From contig NW_014578262.1 in NCBI RefSeq assembly GCF_000485595.1, forward strand, positions 29,049 to 69,476: DNA of 40,428 nucleotides, read 5' to 3'. Below the pieces are notes generated by a model, which searched no databases, had not been told where the DNA came from, and was given only the letters and a program-made list of their open reading frames with translations. This DNA is from Priapulus caudatus. Its lineage: Eukaryota > Priapulida > Priapulimorpha > Priapulimorphida > Priapulidae. This document shows positions 8,681 through 20,641 of the stretch, one piece after another (position 1 is the first letter of the stretch; every line of letters starts with the position of its first letter). The translations under genes and the position numbers were made by a program.

Positions 8681-8833
8681 CAGGGGCGTGTACAGGGAGG
8701 GGGGGGTCTAGGGGGTCCGGACCCCGCCCTGCTCGCGCAGAAAACGCATCTAAGGGGGTCTAATTTCAAAAATGTTCGCGTGCTAGCAAGTTTGGGTTAC
8801 GGTTAGATGGTACAAATCCTGTACATGCCCCTG
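8681..8833. mobile_element. Small hAT-like MITE
   Basis: The ends CAGGGGCGTGTACAGG and (inverted) CAGGGGCATGTACAGG match at 15 of 16 bases. The interior is G-rich and non-coding. CAG-type ends suggest the hAT superfamily, but a clear 8-bp target duplication is not visible. It lies in the large first intron of the ARF gene as modelled here. Confidence 0.65.
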
Positions 8834-8949
8834 ATTAGTGTTATATTTTTATTGTTTGAAATTGTCACATAGTAAAGGCAGACAGGTAAGAGTGTTACTG
8901 GTGACACGCCGATTTGCAGCCGTAGTATCGTATAGCCTATTACAGTTAG

Positions 8950-9306
8950 CAGAGATGCCAACCACTACGATTTATTCGTATTTTATACGAATTTCGTTTG
9001 CATTTTGACCACTACGACCAGTTTCCATACAAGTTACAACTACGATTTTTATTACGATTGAGAAAAAATCATTTTGATGATATTTCAAGTGTTTTGTTTC
9101 AGTGTTACATTGATATAACATGATTGAAAATAACTACATGTATTTAGCAACAAATATCAGTTTGAACTTCTTGTCATTTTGGGTTCCAAAATGCAGGAAA
9201 TTGCATCTCACAATCAAACATTTTCCGGGGGCATGTCCCGAACCCCCCTAGCATACATTTCAGACATCCTCACTACAGTTTGCTCAGAAAAGCGTTGGCA
9301 TCTCTG
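8950..9306. mobile_element. hAT-like MITE
   Basis: A perfect 13-bp inverted repeat (CAGAGATGCCAAC) closes the element. AGTTAG flanks both ends directly (8944-8949 and 9307-9312). The GGGGGCATGTCCCGAACCCCC stretch inside resembles one in the element at 17840-18102. There is no coding capacity. Confidence 0.7.
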
Positions 9307-9923
9307 AGTTAGTTAAATTAGTTGCTTAATACCATTAACGCTAGTCGGCATTTGGTTTGTAACAGAACCAGTGCTAAGGTTGTAATTAATAATATGAGTT
9401 GTTCATTAAAATTATCAAAAACCGTTACGCCTAGATGTGCCATCATATTGATTCTGATAAAAAAAATGTAGGAACCAACTATAAGCACAATAAACATTAA
9501 AACGAACCAACTATGAGTAGTATGAACACAATATTTATTAAAAACTAGTAATTGAGAAATTCAGTACTGTTAATAAAACCAGAAAAAGCATCAGCAATAG
9601 CATCACAAGTATGGATGACAACAAAAATATGTAGCTACAGAACGTGTGGGAACATTTGCTTTTAATTTGTGATGTTGGACCGGAGTTGGAATTGCTGGTT
9701 TTAGTACCATTGCAAAATTATTGCTATTGAGAGTTGTCTTGATGAACTGGACATAAGCTGCACTACATGCCTAGACCCGATTTAGTTCTTTATATGAATA
9801 CCAGCACAGGTCTTTGCTGGCATTGTAGATTGCTGTGCTATGTGAAGGAATGCATGTTTAATTATTAGTTACTATTCTAGTATTGACATCCGTATTATCT
9901 GTTCCAGGTAGCTCAATTCATAA

Positions 9924-11548
<1,625 letters not shown>

Positions 11549-12615
11549 AAGCGGCAGACGGACGACTCAATCACTCGATTTCCGACCTGACAGACGAACC
11601 GGTTTCGCGACGCCCTTGTCACGCCGCGCTCTTCCCCGGGTGCGGTGAGGAGAATCCGTGTCGTTTAACGCCGAACTGCGCTCATTGAGACGACAGTGGG
11701 CACATTTATTCCCCTGATATATGTTTGTTGTTGAACAGATCGTATAGCAGGCCTGCAGCTGGCAGCTACGCGTCGTACCAACGCGAGGAGTATACAAGTG
11801 CAGTGCTCGCATTTGTCTGATTCGTTTGCGTGGGCGTTCGTAGCAGGAAACCATTGTTTGCTGTCAACTGTCGGTACTGTTCCAAAAACTGCTGTTCGGT
11901 GTCTGCATCGAGTAGTTTGCCACATCATGGAATTTTCACATTTGTTTATCGTGTCACATCTCTCTACGAACCTACAAAGGCCTTACACTATGCTGAGACG
12001 TGGAAGTAAATTAACGCGGGTTAACGTAATGAGTAGTGATTGAAACTTGGACCAAACATGTAAAGTTGTATATAGTGCATGGGAAAAGTTGTTCCAAGAG
12101 GAGTGAGGGGGGCATGCTGCAAAGGTAGTCGGCCATATAGACCCGTAGAAGAAGGGGGAATGGATTATGAACCTAGAGATACCTGGCCTATATGGTGGCC
12201 TTTGGCATTTATAATTGTACTGTAAAGTTGGTGTCATCGGTACATGCAAGCTTTTAATTGTGAACAGGTTATTGTTACAAGCTGAGTGTACTGAAGTGGC
12301 ACAACCTTTCTTCAGCAGCAGCAGCAGCAGCAGCAACGGAGTGCCCTTTAGGAGTTGGCACGTTCTAGCTCGTTATGCTGTGTTACGCATTTATCCGAAT
12401 GCTGGCATCATACTTCGTTGCAGTTATTTTGATTTAGTAATATGTTGATAAGTCTGCTCGTTTGCAACAGAATCTGACAGCCTGTTATACATTTTTTTAA
12501 ATCTTATCCTGTTCTCTTTCCGGGTCAAGTTCGTTCTCGCTATTGGTAATTCTGCGAGTGAAATATTCTGCACACGGTCTGTGATAATAATCAAAATAAA
12601 CATGTTTGCTGTGAC
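11549..12615 (+). other. Probable ARF 3' UTR
   Basis: This follows the ARF stop codon without a recognisable gene and ends after an AATAAA signal (12595-12600). A CAG-rich run (about 12313-12335) lies inside. A second AATAAA at 13355-13360 would give a longer form. The extent is inferred from the signals only. Confidence 0.45.
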
Positions 12616-14060
12616 TTCAGTTTTTAACGCAGCATTGAATGTACTTCTCCCAACTTTGCATTAACTCGGTACTTTTAGGAATGAAACTGATGCATGCTTA
12701 TTGAAGCAAGCCATTTAGAAAATACTCATTCTTTAGGTATGGGTATTTCACCAGCTGATTATTCTATTGAGACTAATTAATATTTGCTGAAACAAATGAT
12801 ATGTAAGCAACGAGTTGTATCTAAAGGTTGCACTGTTTTGCATTTTATTTAAAATGGCAGGAATCGGGGAAGCATTCGGCCCGTATAGAGACAGCATAAA
12901 GTTGATGAAGCCATTTGTTGTCGTTCTAGTAGGTAGTGCGAGTCCGAGTGCCTAATCTAAACACGGACTGGTCAGGAACGATAGTGTAGGTCTGTGTTTA
13001 ATAGTGAAAGATCGTCGGACTGTTATCTTGTGGCGCTAACTGTGCCGGATACATCCCTGCATTTAAATTGAGCTTCATCAGTACACGCTATTGGCACTAA
13101 AGATGCACCTCTTGTGGTATCATGAACATGTATATACTCGTATAGAAGCGAGCTTGTATATGTATGTTCATGGTGGTATTAAACACTACGTAACTTCTCA
13201 CCACCTCCATCTTCTACGAACAACTGCCATGTGCAGTTGTGTCGATGACAGTTGCTGTATTCCAGAATGTGTGATGTGGCGAATGACCAAATGGGATGTG
13301 TATCTTTTTCTACACATTCAAGAATTAACGTACTACTTGTCAGTATATTATAAAAATAAAACATTATTATGGCTAAATTTGAATGTTTAATTTGTCTGGT
13401 TGTGCATTTGATCATAAGTGAGGTAAACAACATAACTGATAACATTGTCTGTTATCGAACATGTAATATAGATTATATTCAAAACAAATTGTTAGTAATA
13501 GTAACTTCATTGTTAACATTGCTGTCTTATTATTAAATTAATGGCATTAATAACGTAATTATTTACCACTTTAGTAACATCATAAATAATATTAGAGAGA
13601 CTCCAAACTTTATGGGGTTAACCGCACAAGCGTCATATCAGTTTAAACATAGGCCCCCAGACTGTCTGTCTTTCTGTTTATGTGAGCCGTTTAACATGTA
13701 GACGGAGAGGGCTAGAGAGTTGAAATGCTGCCCATTCAAAGTTTTAATATTGAAAAAGATAATAAGTGCCGACAGGTGGCGGTCGCGTGTTATAATCACC
13801 TGCTTCAATATATCACGTTATTACTTTATATCACTTTGTATCACATTATATCGGCGTTCATCACATCATCAATTTTAATTACTTTATCACCTTATATAAC
13901 ATTATCATCTTATTCAGCATTATTATATACAACATTATATCTCCTTATATCATCTTATGAACTCACTTTGTGTCACGCGCATCTAGTATGAACGCAGATT
14001 GCAATTATTGTTTTTTTGCCGCCTGTCGGTAAGATCAAATTGCAAAGCATTTTCTAACTT
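12616..14060. other. Intergenic DNA, no gene seen
   Basis: No exon supported. The stretch holds a strong hairpin (13121-13172) and a run of degenerate TTATATCAC repeats (about 13800-13960). Confidence 0.5.
13121..13172 (+). other. Stem-loop, pre-miRNA-like in shape only
   Basis: The arms 13121-13136 (CATGAACATGTATATA) and 13157-13172 pair at 14 of 16 positions. CTCG and CGAG extend the stem toward an 8-base loop. The stem is shorter than most animal pre-miRNAs and no known miRNA seed was recognised. Confidence 0.3.
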
Positions 14061-14062
14061 CT

Positions 14063-14359
14063 CAGGGGCGGATCCAGGATTTTTGAAAAGGGGGTGTCCA
14101 TGAAGAAATAAAGGGCACTTTTTCCTGCTTACCTTTTCTGGTGTTTTAAAAAGCTGCCGAAGGGGACTTTTTTTACGGATTTTTTTTTAATTGGTGCATT
14201 CTGAGAGCATCTGCGCAGTAATTTTGATGTCTAGAATGCAAAAATTTATCAGATCCGGTCTCCCGGACCCCACTTTGCCAATTTCTAGGTTTTTATAACG
14301 AATTTACATATATATAAGTAATGCGCTAAACAAGATTTTTTATGGAGCCAATATAAGAA

Positions 14360-14402
<43 letters not shown>

Positions 14403-14551
14403 GTGTGTGCGGCGTGTGTGTGTGTGTGTGTGTGTTGGTGTGTGGTGTGTGTGTGTGTGCGCGCGCGCGCGTGGTCGTGCGTGATATGGTGTATGCCTTT
14501 TTGTGATAAAAAAGGGGGATCCGGAACCCCTCGACCCCCTCGACGCCCCTG
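14063..14551. mobile_element. Possible hAT-like element carrying a GT microsatellite
   Basis: The left end CAGGGGCGGATCCAGGATTT and the inverted right end CAGGGGCGTCGAGG share the first eight bases. Both are followed by G-rich and GGATCC/GGATCCC blocks common in miniature hAT elements. No matching 8-bp target duplication was found, so the right boundary is uncertain. Confidence 0.45.
14361..14470. repeat. (GT)n/(GC)n microsatellite
   Basis: Long GT runs are interrupted by short breaks and end in a GCGCGC stretch. Long frames of Cys/Val or Thr/His repeats here are artefacts of the repeat. Confidence 0.95.
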
Positions 14552-14559
14552 GTTCTTCA

Positions 14560-15220
14560 ACAGCTTCTTATCTCACCCCCCTAACCGGCGACGCCGCGCA
14601 TTTGCGTGCGCACGTCAGTGTGTGCGTGCGTGTACGGCGCGCCGAGGTCGTCCTGTCTCCCTCTGTGTGTGTAGGGTGTGCTGAGCACGCCGTCCTCCAT
14701 TTCATTACAGAATCTACAGGCATATATATACGTGTATATATATATATATATTATACTATACTATAGAGGTATGATATGTATATAAGTAATATACGTATCC
14801 ATATACTAGCTTATATACAATACAGTGCAAGATACGAGTTTTAGTATTCAGGGCGAACAGCCCAACGGGACGGCTGAAGATGAGTACTCGTCCATACGTG
14901 TCACGCGCCCGTCACCCCAAAATTCGCGATATAGACTAGGTCAATATTTCGCACTGTTGTCTTCGATATATGGTCCTAATTTGACCTTGAAAAGTACTTA
15001 TTGTGAGGTTTGATACTCGAGAGAGCTAGCACGCAGCGCAGTGATACGGATGTATCCGCACGGTATAAGTGAGCTACGAGTGATAAGCTCGGCCCCATAG
15101 AGTAGATAATAACGATCTACTCTTGAATACGCCGCGTCCGTACGTTTGAGCCGTATACAATTCCTAAAAATACACCGAGTATGTGGCGGCCTTTTGCGTA
15201 CGCTTCTGAGCACGCGATCG
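14560..15220. other. Intergenic DNA, no gene seen
   Basis: No supported gene. A TA-rich run lies at 14720-14765. Confidence 0.5.
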
Positions 15221-15224
15221 CGTG

Positions 15225-15980
15225 TGTCGCGTGTTACTCGCGTCGTGTCGGTGTACCTTCGCGTGGGATCGCATGTACCTCGACGTGTACATCCGCTGAT
15301 GCAATGACTCGGGTGTAGCCGGAGCAGGTGTAGAACACTGTACCCCCCTCGCGTGTGGTCGCGTGTACCTTGCGGATGAGGTCGTGTGTACAGGGTAGTG
15401 CGTGTGCGTCGGGCGTGTACCTCGCGTGTGTCGCGTGTTCACCGCTTGGTCGCGCGTGTCGCGTGTACCTCGTCGCGTGTGGTCGCGTGCGTACGCCCTC
15501 GCGTGGAGTGGTCGCGTCGGACCTCGCGTGGGTGGTGCGCCGTGAGTACCTGCGGTGTGGTCGCGTGTAACCTCGCGTGTAGGTCGCGGTACTTCGAGTG
15601 GTCGCCGTGTACTTTCGGCGGGTAGTGGTCTGCTGTGTACTCGCGTGTGTCGCGGTGTACCATCGCGTGTGGGTCGCTGTGTACTCGCGTGGGTGGCGTG
15701 GTATTAGCGCAGTGTGAACTCGCGGTGTACCCCTCGCGTTGTTGGTCGCGTGGTACCATCGCGTGTGTCGCCAGTGTTTTCGCGGTGTGGCTCGCGGGTA
15801 CTTTCGCGTGTGTCGCGTGTACAGCAACTCGACGTGGGTCAGCGTGTACCGTGCGCGTGTGTCGCGTGTCCTTCGCCGGAGTGTTGTCGCGTGTACAGCG
15901 CGTGTGGTCGCGATGTACTGTCGCGTGTGGTCGCGTGTACCTTCGCGTGTGGTCGCTCGTTGTACCTCGCGCGTGGTCAA
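15225..15980. repeat. GC-rich minisatellite, unit about 22 bp
   Basis: Imperfect tandem repeats of a GTGTACCTTCGCGTGTGGTCGC-like pattern run for about 750 bp with many single-base insertions and deletions. Long open frames on both strands (Thr/Arg/His-rich on the minus strand) come from stop-free repeat composition and show no domain. Confidence 0.85.
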
Positions 15981-16362
15981 GCTTCGCTAAGCCAGCAGCT
16001 GGCGGTGATTCATCTGTATGAGCCGGCAGTACATCCGATCGTGAACTGGATTCACCCAAATTGGGATTAATTACAGTCCAAAGAATTTCTTCGGCTCGCT
16101 CGTTTTGCGTATGATCGTGGCCAGCTTTTCTTATTCCCTCGCCTACCTGCCTATCCTTCTCTGCTCCTCGTAGCTTCTCGCCTCTCACTATCTCCCTCCT
16201 CCTTTTCAACTGGCTCCCTCTTTATGCTCTCTCCGTTGTTTCGATCTCCGAAGTAATGACGACGAATAACTAGCGACATCTGCCTCAATCCTCCGCATGC
16301 GACATCCGGCAGGCGATTAAAATGTGTTGATCCACGACCGAGATTTGTAAATAATTATACCC

Positions 16363-16372
16363 NNNNNNNNNN
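16363..16372. other. Assembly gap (10 N)
   Basis: Ten Ns follow non-repetitive sequence. The true gap length is unknown. Confidence 1.
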
Positions 16373-16485
16373 CTACAAGATTTTTCAATGGATGGATGTC
16401 AGGCGGTGTATTGACGTTAGTCACACAGCCTGGTCGGGTTAACTCGGTCTATGCAATTAGTGAATTACTACTACGAGTATAGCCA

Positions 16486-16925
16486 TGTTGTGCCCAAACT
16501 TGGAATCTTGCACAAACTTGGAATTTCAGCGCATCCGCAGTTTGGGCAACCAATCTTGAGATTGGGCAAACAGAGGTAAACAGAGCTTGCACAAACATAT
16601 GATTATTAGGATTTCAAATGTTATAATAAAAACTTATATCATAACTATAAGGTCGTATACCTTCTTTCCTCAATGTGTTTGGCACCTTTGTATAAATATT
16701 AAATGATTATATTTATAATAAATAATTGGATAAATAATGAGATAAATCTCTTCCTAGTTTGCACCACGCACACCACACACTCGCTATGAGCGGTTGTTGA
16801 ATCACCAACTGTTTTCAGTTTGCCCAATCTTGAGATTGGTCAGCCAAACTAGGGAATCCGCAGTTTGGGCAGCACAATCGCTGCACAATCTCGAGATTGT
16901 GCAGATTCCAAGTTTGGGTACAACA
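16486..16925. mobile_element. Complex foldback element with nested inverted repeats
   Basis: The ends TGTTGTGCCCAAACTTGGAA and (inverted) TGTTGTACCCAAACTTGGAA match at 19 of 20 bases. Inside, a second palindromic block CAATCTTGAGATTG occurs on both sides, along with repeated CCGCAGTTTGGGCA. GCCA flanks both ends (16482-16485 and 16926-16929), a possible 4-bp target duplication. The termini are TG...CA. No coding capacity; superfamily unknown. Confidence 0.7.
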
Positions 16926-17066
16926 GCCACAAGTTCCCATCTCGCTTAACACTACGTGGCGAGAGGCTGTGTAACTGTGTAACCTCCGCCGTGTAACTAG
17001 TCGGAGAGCCTGGTCGGTTCACTACGAGTACTACTAAAACTAGTACTACTGCTACTAGTTAGCATG

Positions 17067-17291
17067 GCTCATAGGGTCTATGTCTCCCAGGGTACTGCCG
17101 GAACGTACCCTGGGTACGGTCCGGTATACCGGAACGTACCCTGGTAACTATCTGATATGGTTAGGGAGTAGGCGTAGGCCACTCCCTAGAGTAGACTCGT
17201 TAGTGGAGTAGGCGAGGTACGGTCCGGCATATTAGATAGTACCAGGGTACGTTCTGGCAGTACTTTGGGGGTACATCTAGACCCTCTCAGC
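17067..17291. mobile_element. Complete foldback MITE with 9-bp target duplication, copy 2
   Basis: The ends GCTCATAGGGTCTA and (inverted) GCTGAGAGGGTCTA define the element, and GTTAGCATG flanks it on both sides (17058-17066 and 17292-17300). The subterminal arms share CCGGAACGTACCCTGG-like blocks. Nine-bp duplications are the usual mark of Mutator-like transposons. It is an inverted relative of the partial copy at 1-205. Its core keeps only about one TTAGGG unit where copy 1 has about eight. Confidence 0.85.
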
Positions 17292-17301
17292 GTTAGCATG
17301 G

Positions 17302-17830
17302 GCAGATCCAGGATTTGTTAACGACTAGCGTTGGGCCAGGGCCGCATCATCGGCGCATGGTTAGTTAATTGAATGCGGAATAAAGGCTCATGCGGTACTC
17401 ACCTGACGAGATGGCTTCATACAGAACAGTGGTAGAAGAATATGAAACAATTGTAGATCCCTGAATTGTCAAAACGAGTTCAAGCGAAGGAATTTCAAGA
17501 ACTTTTGACATTCCAAGAATAAAATTATATTAAATAAATACGATTTGTATTTACAAACAAAGTTTTAATGGTACCTAGTCAGTCTTCTCCCTGATCTATT
17601 GGAACAGGCCGCAGCTCCTTGTTCATTTTTTGGCGTGCCGCTGAGGTCTTGCTCTCCTTGTTCGCTACATCTTTGCAAATATTTGCATGTATCATACAAT
17701 AACTTCAATCAGTACATGCTACACAATGCCAGTACCCACATAAAATGCTGCGCAGCAAGCGTGTAAGCTAATATGATGAATTGCGCACTCTACACTTTAA
17801 TATTTAGATGCTTGTCTTAAAAAATTATTT
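17302..17830. other. Intergenic DNA; weak minus-strand exon candidate
   Basis: A 58-bp segment (17403-17460, minus strand) lies between an acceptor-like TTGACAATTCAG and a good donor (CAG|GTGAGT). It has two open phases but no recognisable peptide, and no partner exon was found. No other gene is seen. Confidence 0.25.
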
Positions 17831-17839
17831 AGTACACAC

Positions 17840-18102
17840 CACTGGCACCCACAGGTCTTAAGAAAGTAGAAGCACAGAAGGATAAAATCCTCGGTGATAA
17901 TAAAAAGCAAGCGCCGTAGGCGCGCTGCATGCTAGGGGGGTCTGGACTCTGGGGGCATGCCCCCCCTGAAAATTTTTCAATGGTAGACGTCTGGAGATGC
18001 AATCTGGTGAGTCTTGCGAGAGAGATGTAGGAACAAAATTGTTTAACCCAAAATTTACTGGAAGCACTGTGCTTCCAGTACTTCTATCTGCGGGCACCAC
18101 TG
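17840..18102. mobile_element. hAT-type MITE with perfect 8-bp target duplication
   Basis: GTACACAC is repeated exactly at 17832-17839 and 18103-18110. The ends CACTGGCACCCACAG and (inverted) CAGTGGTGCCCGCAG match at 12 of 15 bases. Length is 263 bp with no coding capacity. An 8-bp duplication with CAGTGG ends is diagnostic of hAT elements. Confidence 0.88.
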
Positions 18103-18110
18103 GTACACAC

Positions 18111-19900
18111 TATCAAATATAATTTTGTTTTCTCTGCCCAACAGTTGGTCCTACAATGAGCTGAAATGTCGCGGACCCAATGAATTTGTTGTTGTTGTCG
18201 TTATTGTTGGTAATAATTTTTTAACAAAGTGAGCGAGTTGTTGCAATTTTCGCACCCATGCTCTCCAACTTGAAACTTGATTTAACTTTTGTTAGTATGG
18301 GCATATGGTGGCGTGCATGTACGTGGGGAGGTTCTCGTACTGTAGAATAGTATTCAGATATTGTACAGATCAGACTAGCATCTATTGGGAGTATATTGTG
18401 ATTGAAAAACCCAACTTTGCCCAGTGGGAAATAAGCGCCGGACACTGGGTATGGCACGCGAGAAAAATCTTCCTGACCTGCCCCCCCCAAATTCCCTCAG
18501 TCCGAGTCTGACAAATTTCGAATCCTCTGGTACACATTAAAGAAGATGTAGAGCCTATCTCAATGTATACTCACCCTCCTCCCCTCTCGTGGACAGTCCT
18601 GAATAGTAGGAGAGTATGCTGGACTCTGTTTAGGACCCTAAGCTCATAGCCCTGTGGTCATGCCCCTGGGTCACGACTACTTCATCTCATAGTGAATTTG
18701 TTACTGGGGAGAAGTCTGATTCTGTACTTTATATCGCCCAATCATTTTACGTAAATTTCGTTTGAGTACTCCCCCTCCCCCACAACGCGTGAATCTTACC
18801 ACTTGCACGCCACTGACACACTCACAAAAGATGGATTGAGTTGGGATGCATGTGTGTCAAAATCTAAGCATACATGTCAAAAATTGATTCAGGAATGTTT
18901 ATGAATTACAATGTAAATTGTCCAAAAAGTACAAGTTTACTAAGTAAAACTACCAAGTATGTTCAGTGCAGTGTTGAGTGTGCGTGGCCTTATAACATCT
19001 TGCATTTACACTTCTACACTAGAGGTAGAAATGACTGTAGTGTATGAGAAACCAACATATATATACATTCACTCATTCAATCATATGTACTTATGGTCTG
19101 CTTTATTTCAAAAATTGGCCATCGATAAAAAAGTGGCTAACGCGTCTCCCATGGATCTTGCACTCGGGTAGCGGATCGAGTCATTGGCATCTCACTGGGC
19201 TTTGTGCAAGCATGCCTCTCTGTGTTGTCATGTGTTGAACCTGCACCCAGCCACGGATGCTGCATGACTCAGATTTGGCATGAGCGCAGCAGCACTTCTG
19301 CGGCCATATGCTCCTCATTTAGCTGTCTTTGGGTTCAATAATTATAAATAGGGGGGTGGATGGGTGGGGCAATGTGGGGATGTGTGTATCTCATGAGCCT
19401 ACCTTACTGGTTATATATAAATGCAAGATTTTATGTTTATTCAGCCAATTAATACCTCCCTGATTATTTATCCCCATCTGTAATAACTAGATGAATTTTG
19501 TAACAGTTTTTGTGTGTGCATCTGTACAGTTTGTGTTGAATGAAGAGAAAATGTATTTCATTATTGGATCTATATCATAATATACTTGCCATCAAGTTTT
19601 ACATTTTGCTTTTTCGTTCACGCATTTCGGCAGTGCTATCATACAGAGTACTGTTTCAGGACGTAGGTAGGTTTCACATGTAGGTGGTATTTACTCACCC
19701 ACACCCCTACTGCACCCCACAGCTGTATCTCTCCTGTGTATGTGTGCAGCAGCTACACTGGCTGTACTGTGTGCCCTCTCATTCACTCAACACTGGCAGC
19801 TGCAGGGGCAGGTTGTGAGTGACTAACCTCCCACATAGTGCACACACATTTTCCGGAGCTGTGGTCCCTTAACTGCAAACGCTGTAGCCGGATATATATA
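18111..19900. other. Intergenic DNA with decayed transposon ends
   Basis: No gene seen. GGTGGCGTGCATGT near 18307 and its inverted relative ending CTTGCACGCCACTG near 18811 suggest a degraded hAT-like element of about 500 bp without a target duplication. C-rich runs occur at 18480 and 18770. Confidence 0.35.
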
Positions 19901-20100
19901 TATATATATATGTGTATATAAGTTTGTCGGCAGTCCTATTTACGTGAATCTCATCTGAGTTGCCAACTACGACTTACTAACACCTTGTTCTGCCTGAATC
20001 GGGGAGAAATACGCAGTGATCATTTGTGGTTGGATTCTGTGAATTACGGTATCAATACATGGTCCCAATCCCTTATTTACCGGTCTGTGGATGATTTGCA
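19890..20100 (+). promoter_or_regulatory. Possible integrin beta promoter and 5' UTR exon
   Basis: A TA run ending TATATAAG (about 19914-19921) precedes about 180 bp that end at a donor-like GATTTGCAG|GTAGGA near 20101. The next acceptor is TTTTCAG at 20636, five bases before the integrin start codon. This is a plausible but unproven first exon; the TATA-like run could be a simple microsatellite. Confidence 0.3.
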
Positions 20101-20641
20101 GGTAGGATTATTTCTGTTTCCTTTGTTTCGGGGAGCTTTTATAGCATAAATTAATCTTACATCGTGACTCGAATTTCACCACAGCACTGACAGCACTGTT
20201 TTTGTTGCCTTGCATACTTGCAGTGATACCCATGAAAATGGGACAATATCCACACCAATGAATTACTGTGGCTGCCCTATCTGGTTTACGTCAATGCACT
20301 GCTTATATATTCAGTGCTGCATATATCTCATGCTCTTAAATTGTCTAATACATAAAATAGTGTTGTTAAAAGGGAATTGTTCTTAAAACCCCCTTGTGAA
20401 TCTTGAGTGTATTCCATGGTGCCCCAAAAGTTCCGATGAAACCAAAAGCACTTGCCTTGCCCTTTTTTATATATAGGGAAAAAAATCAACCACTGTTACA
20501 TACATTGTTGCGTGTGATACTAATGTTATGTTATTGTTATGGTAGATTTACATACTGAAATGGTGATATATTTGTAACAAACAAAAAGTTTTCTTAACAC
20601 AATGTGTCTGTTTATCAAAAAAAAATTTGTTTTCAGGCAAA

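Noticed and set aside
14285-14684. Cys/Val or Thr/His repeat proteins
   Set aside because: They are translations of (GT)n microsatellites; the same applies at 23746-24129.
15234-16209. Long Thr/Arg/His-rich open frames on the minus strand
   Set aside because: They follow a GC-rich minisatellite, shift frame with each insertion or deletion, and show no domain or splice signals.
17403-17460. 58-bp minus-strand exon candidate
   Set aside because: The splice signals are fair, but the peptide is unrecognised, no neighbouring exon was found and it sits among transposons.
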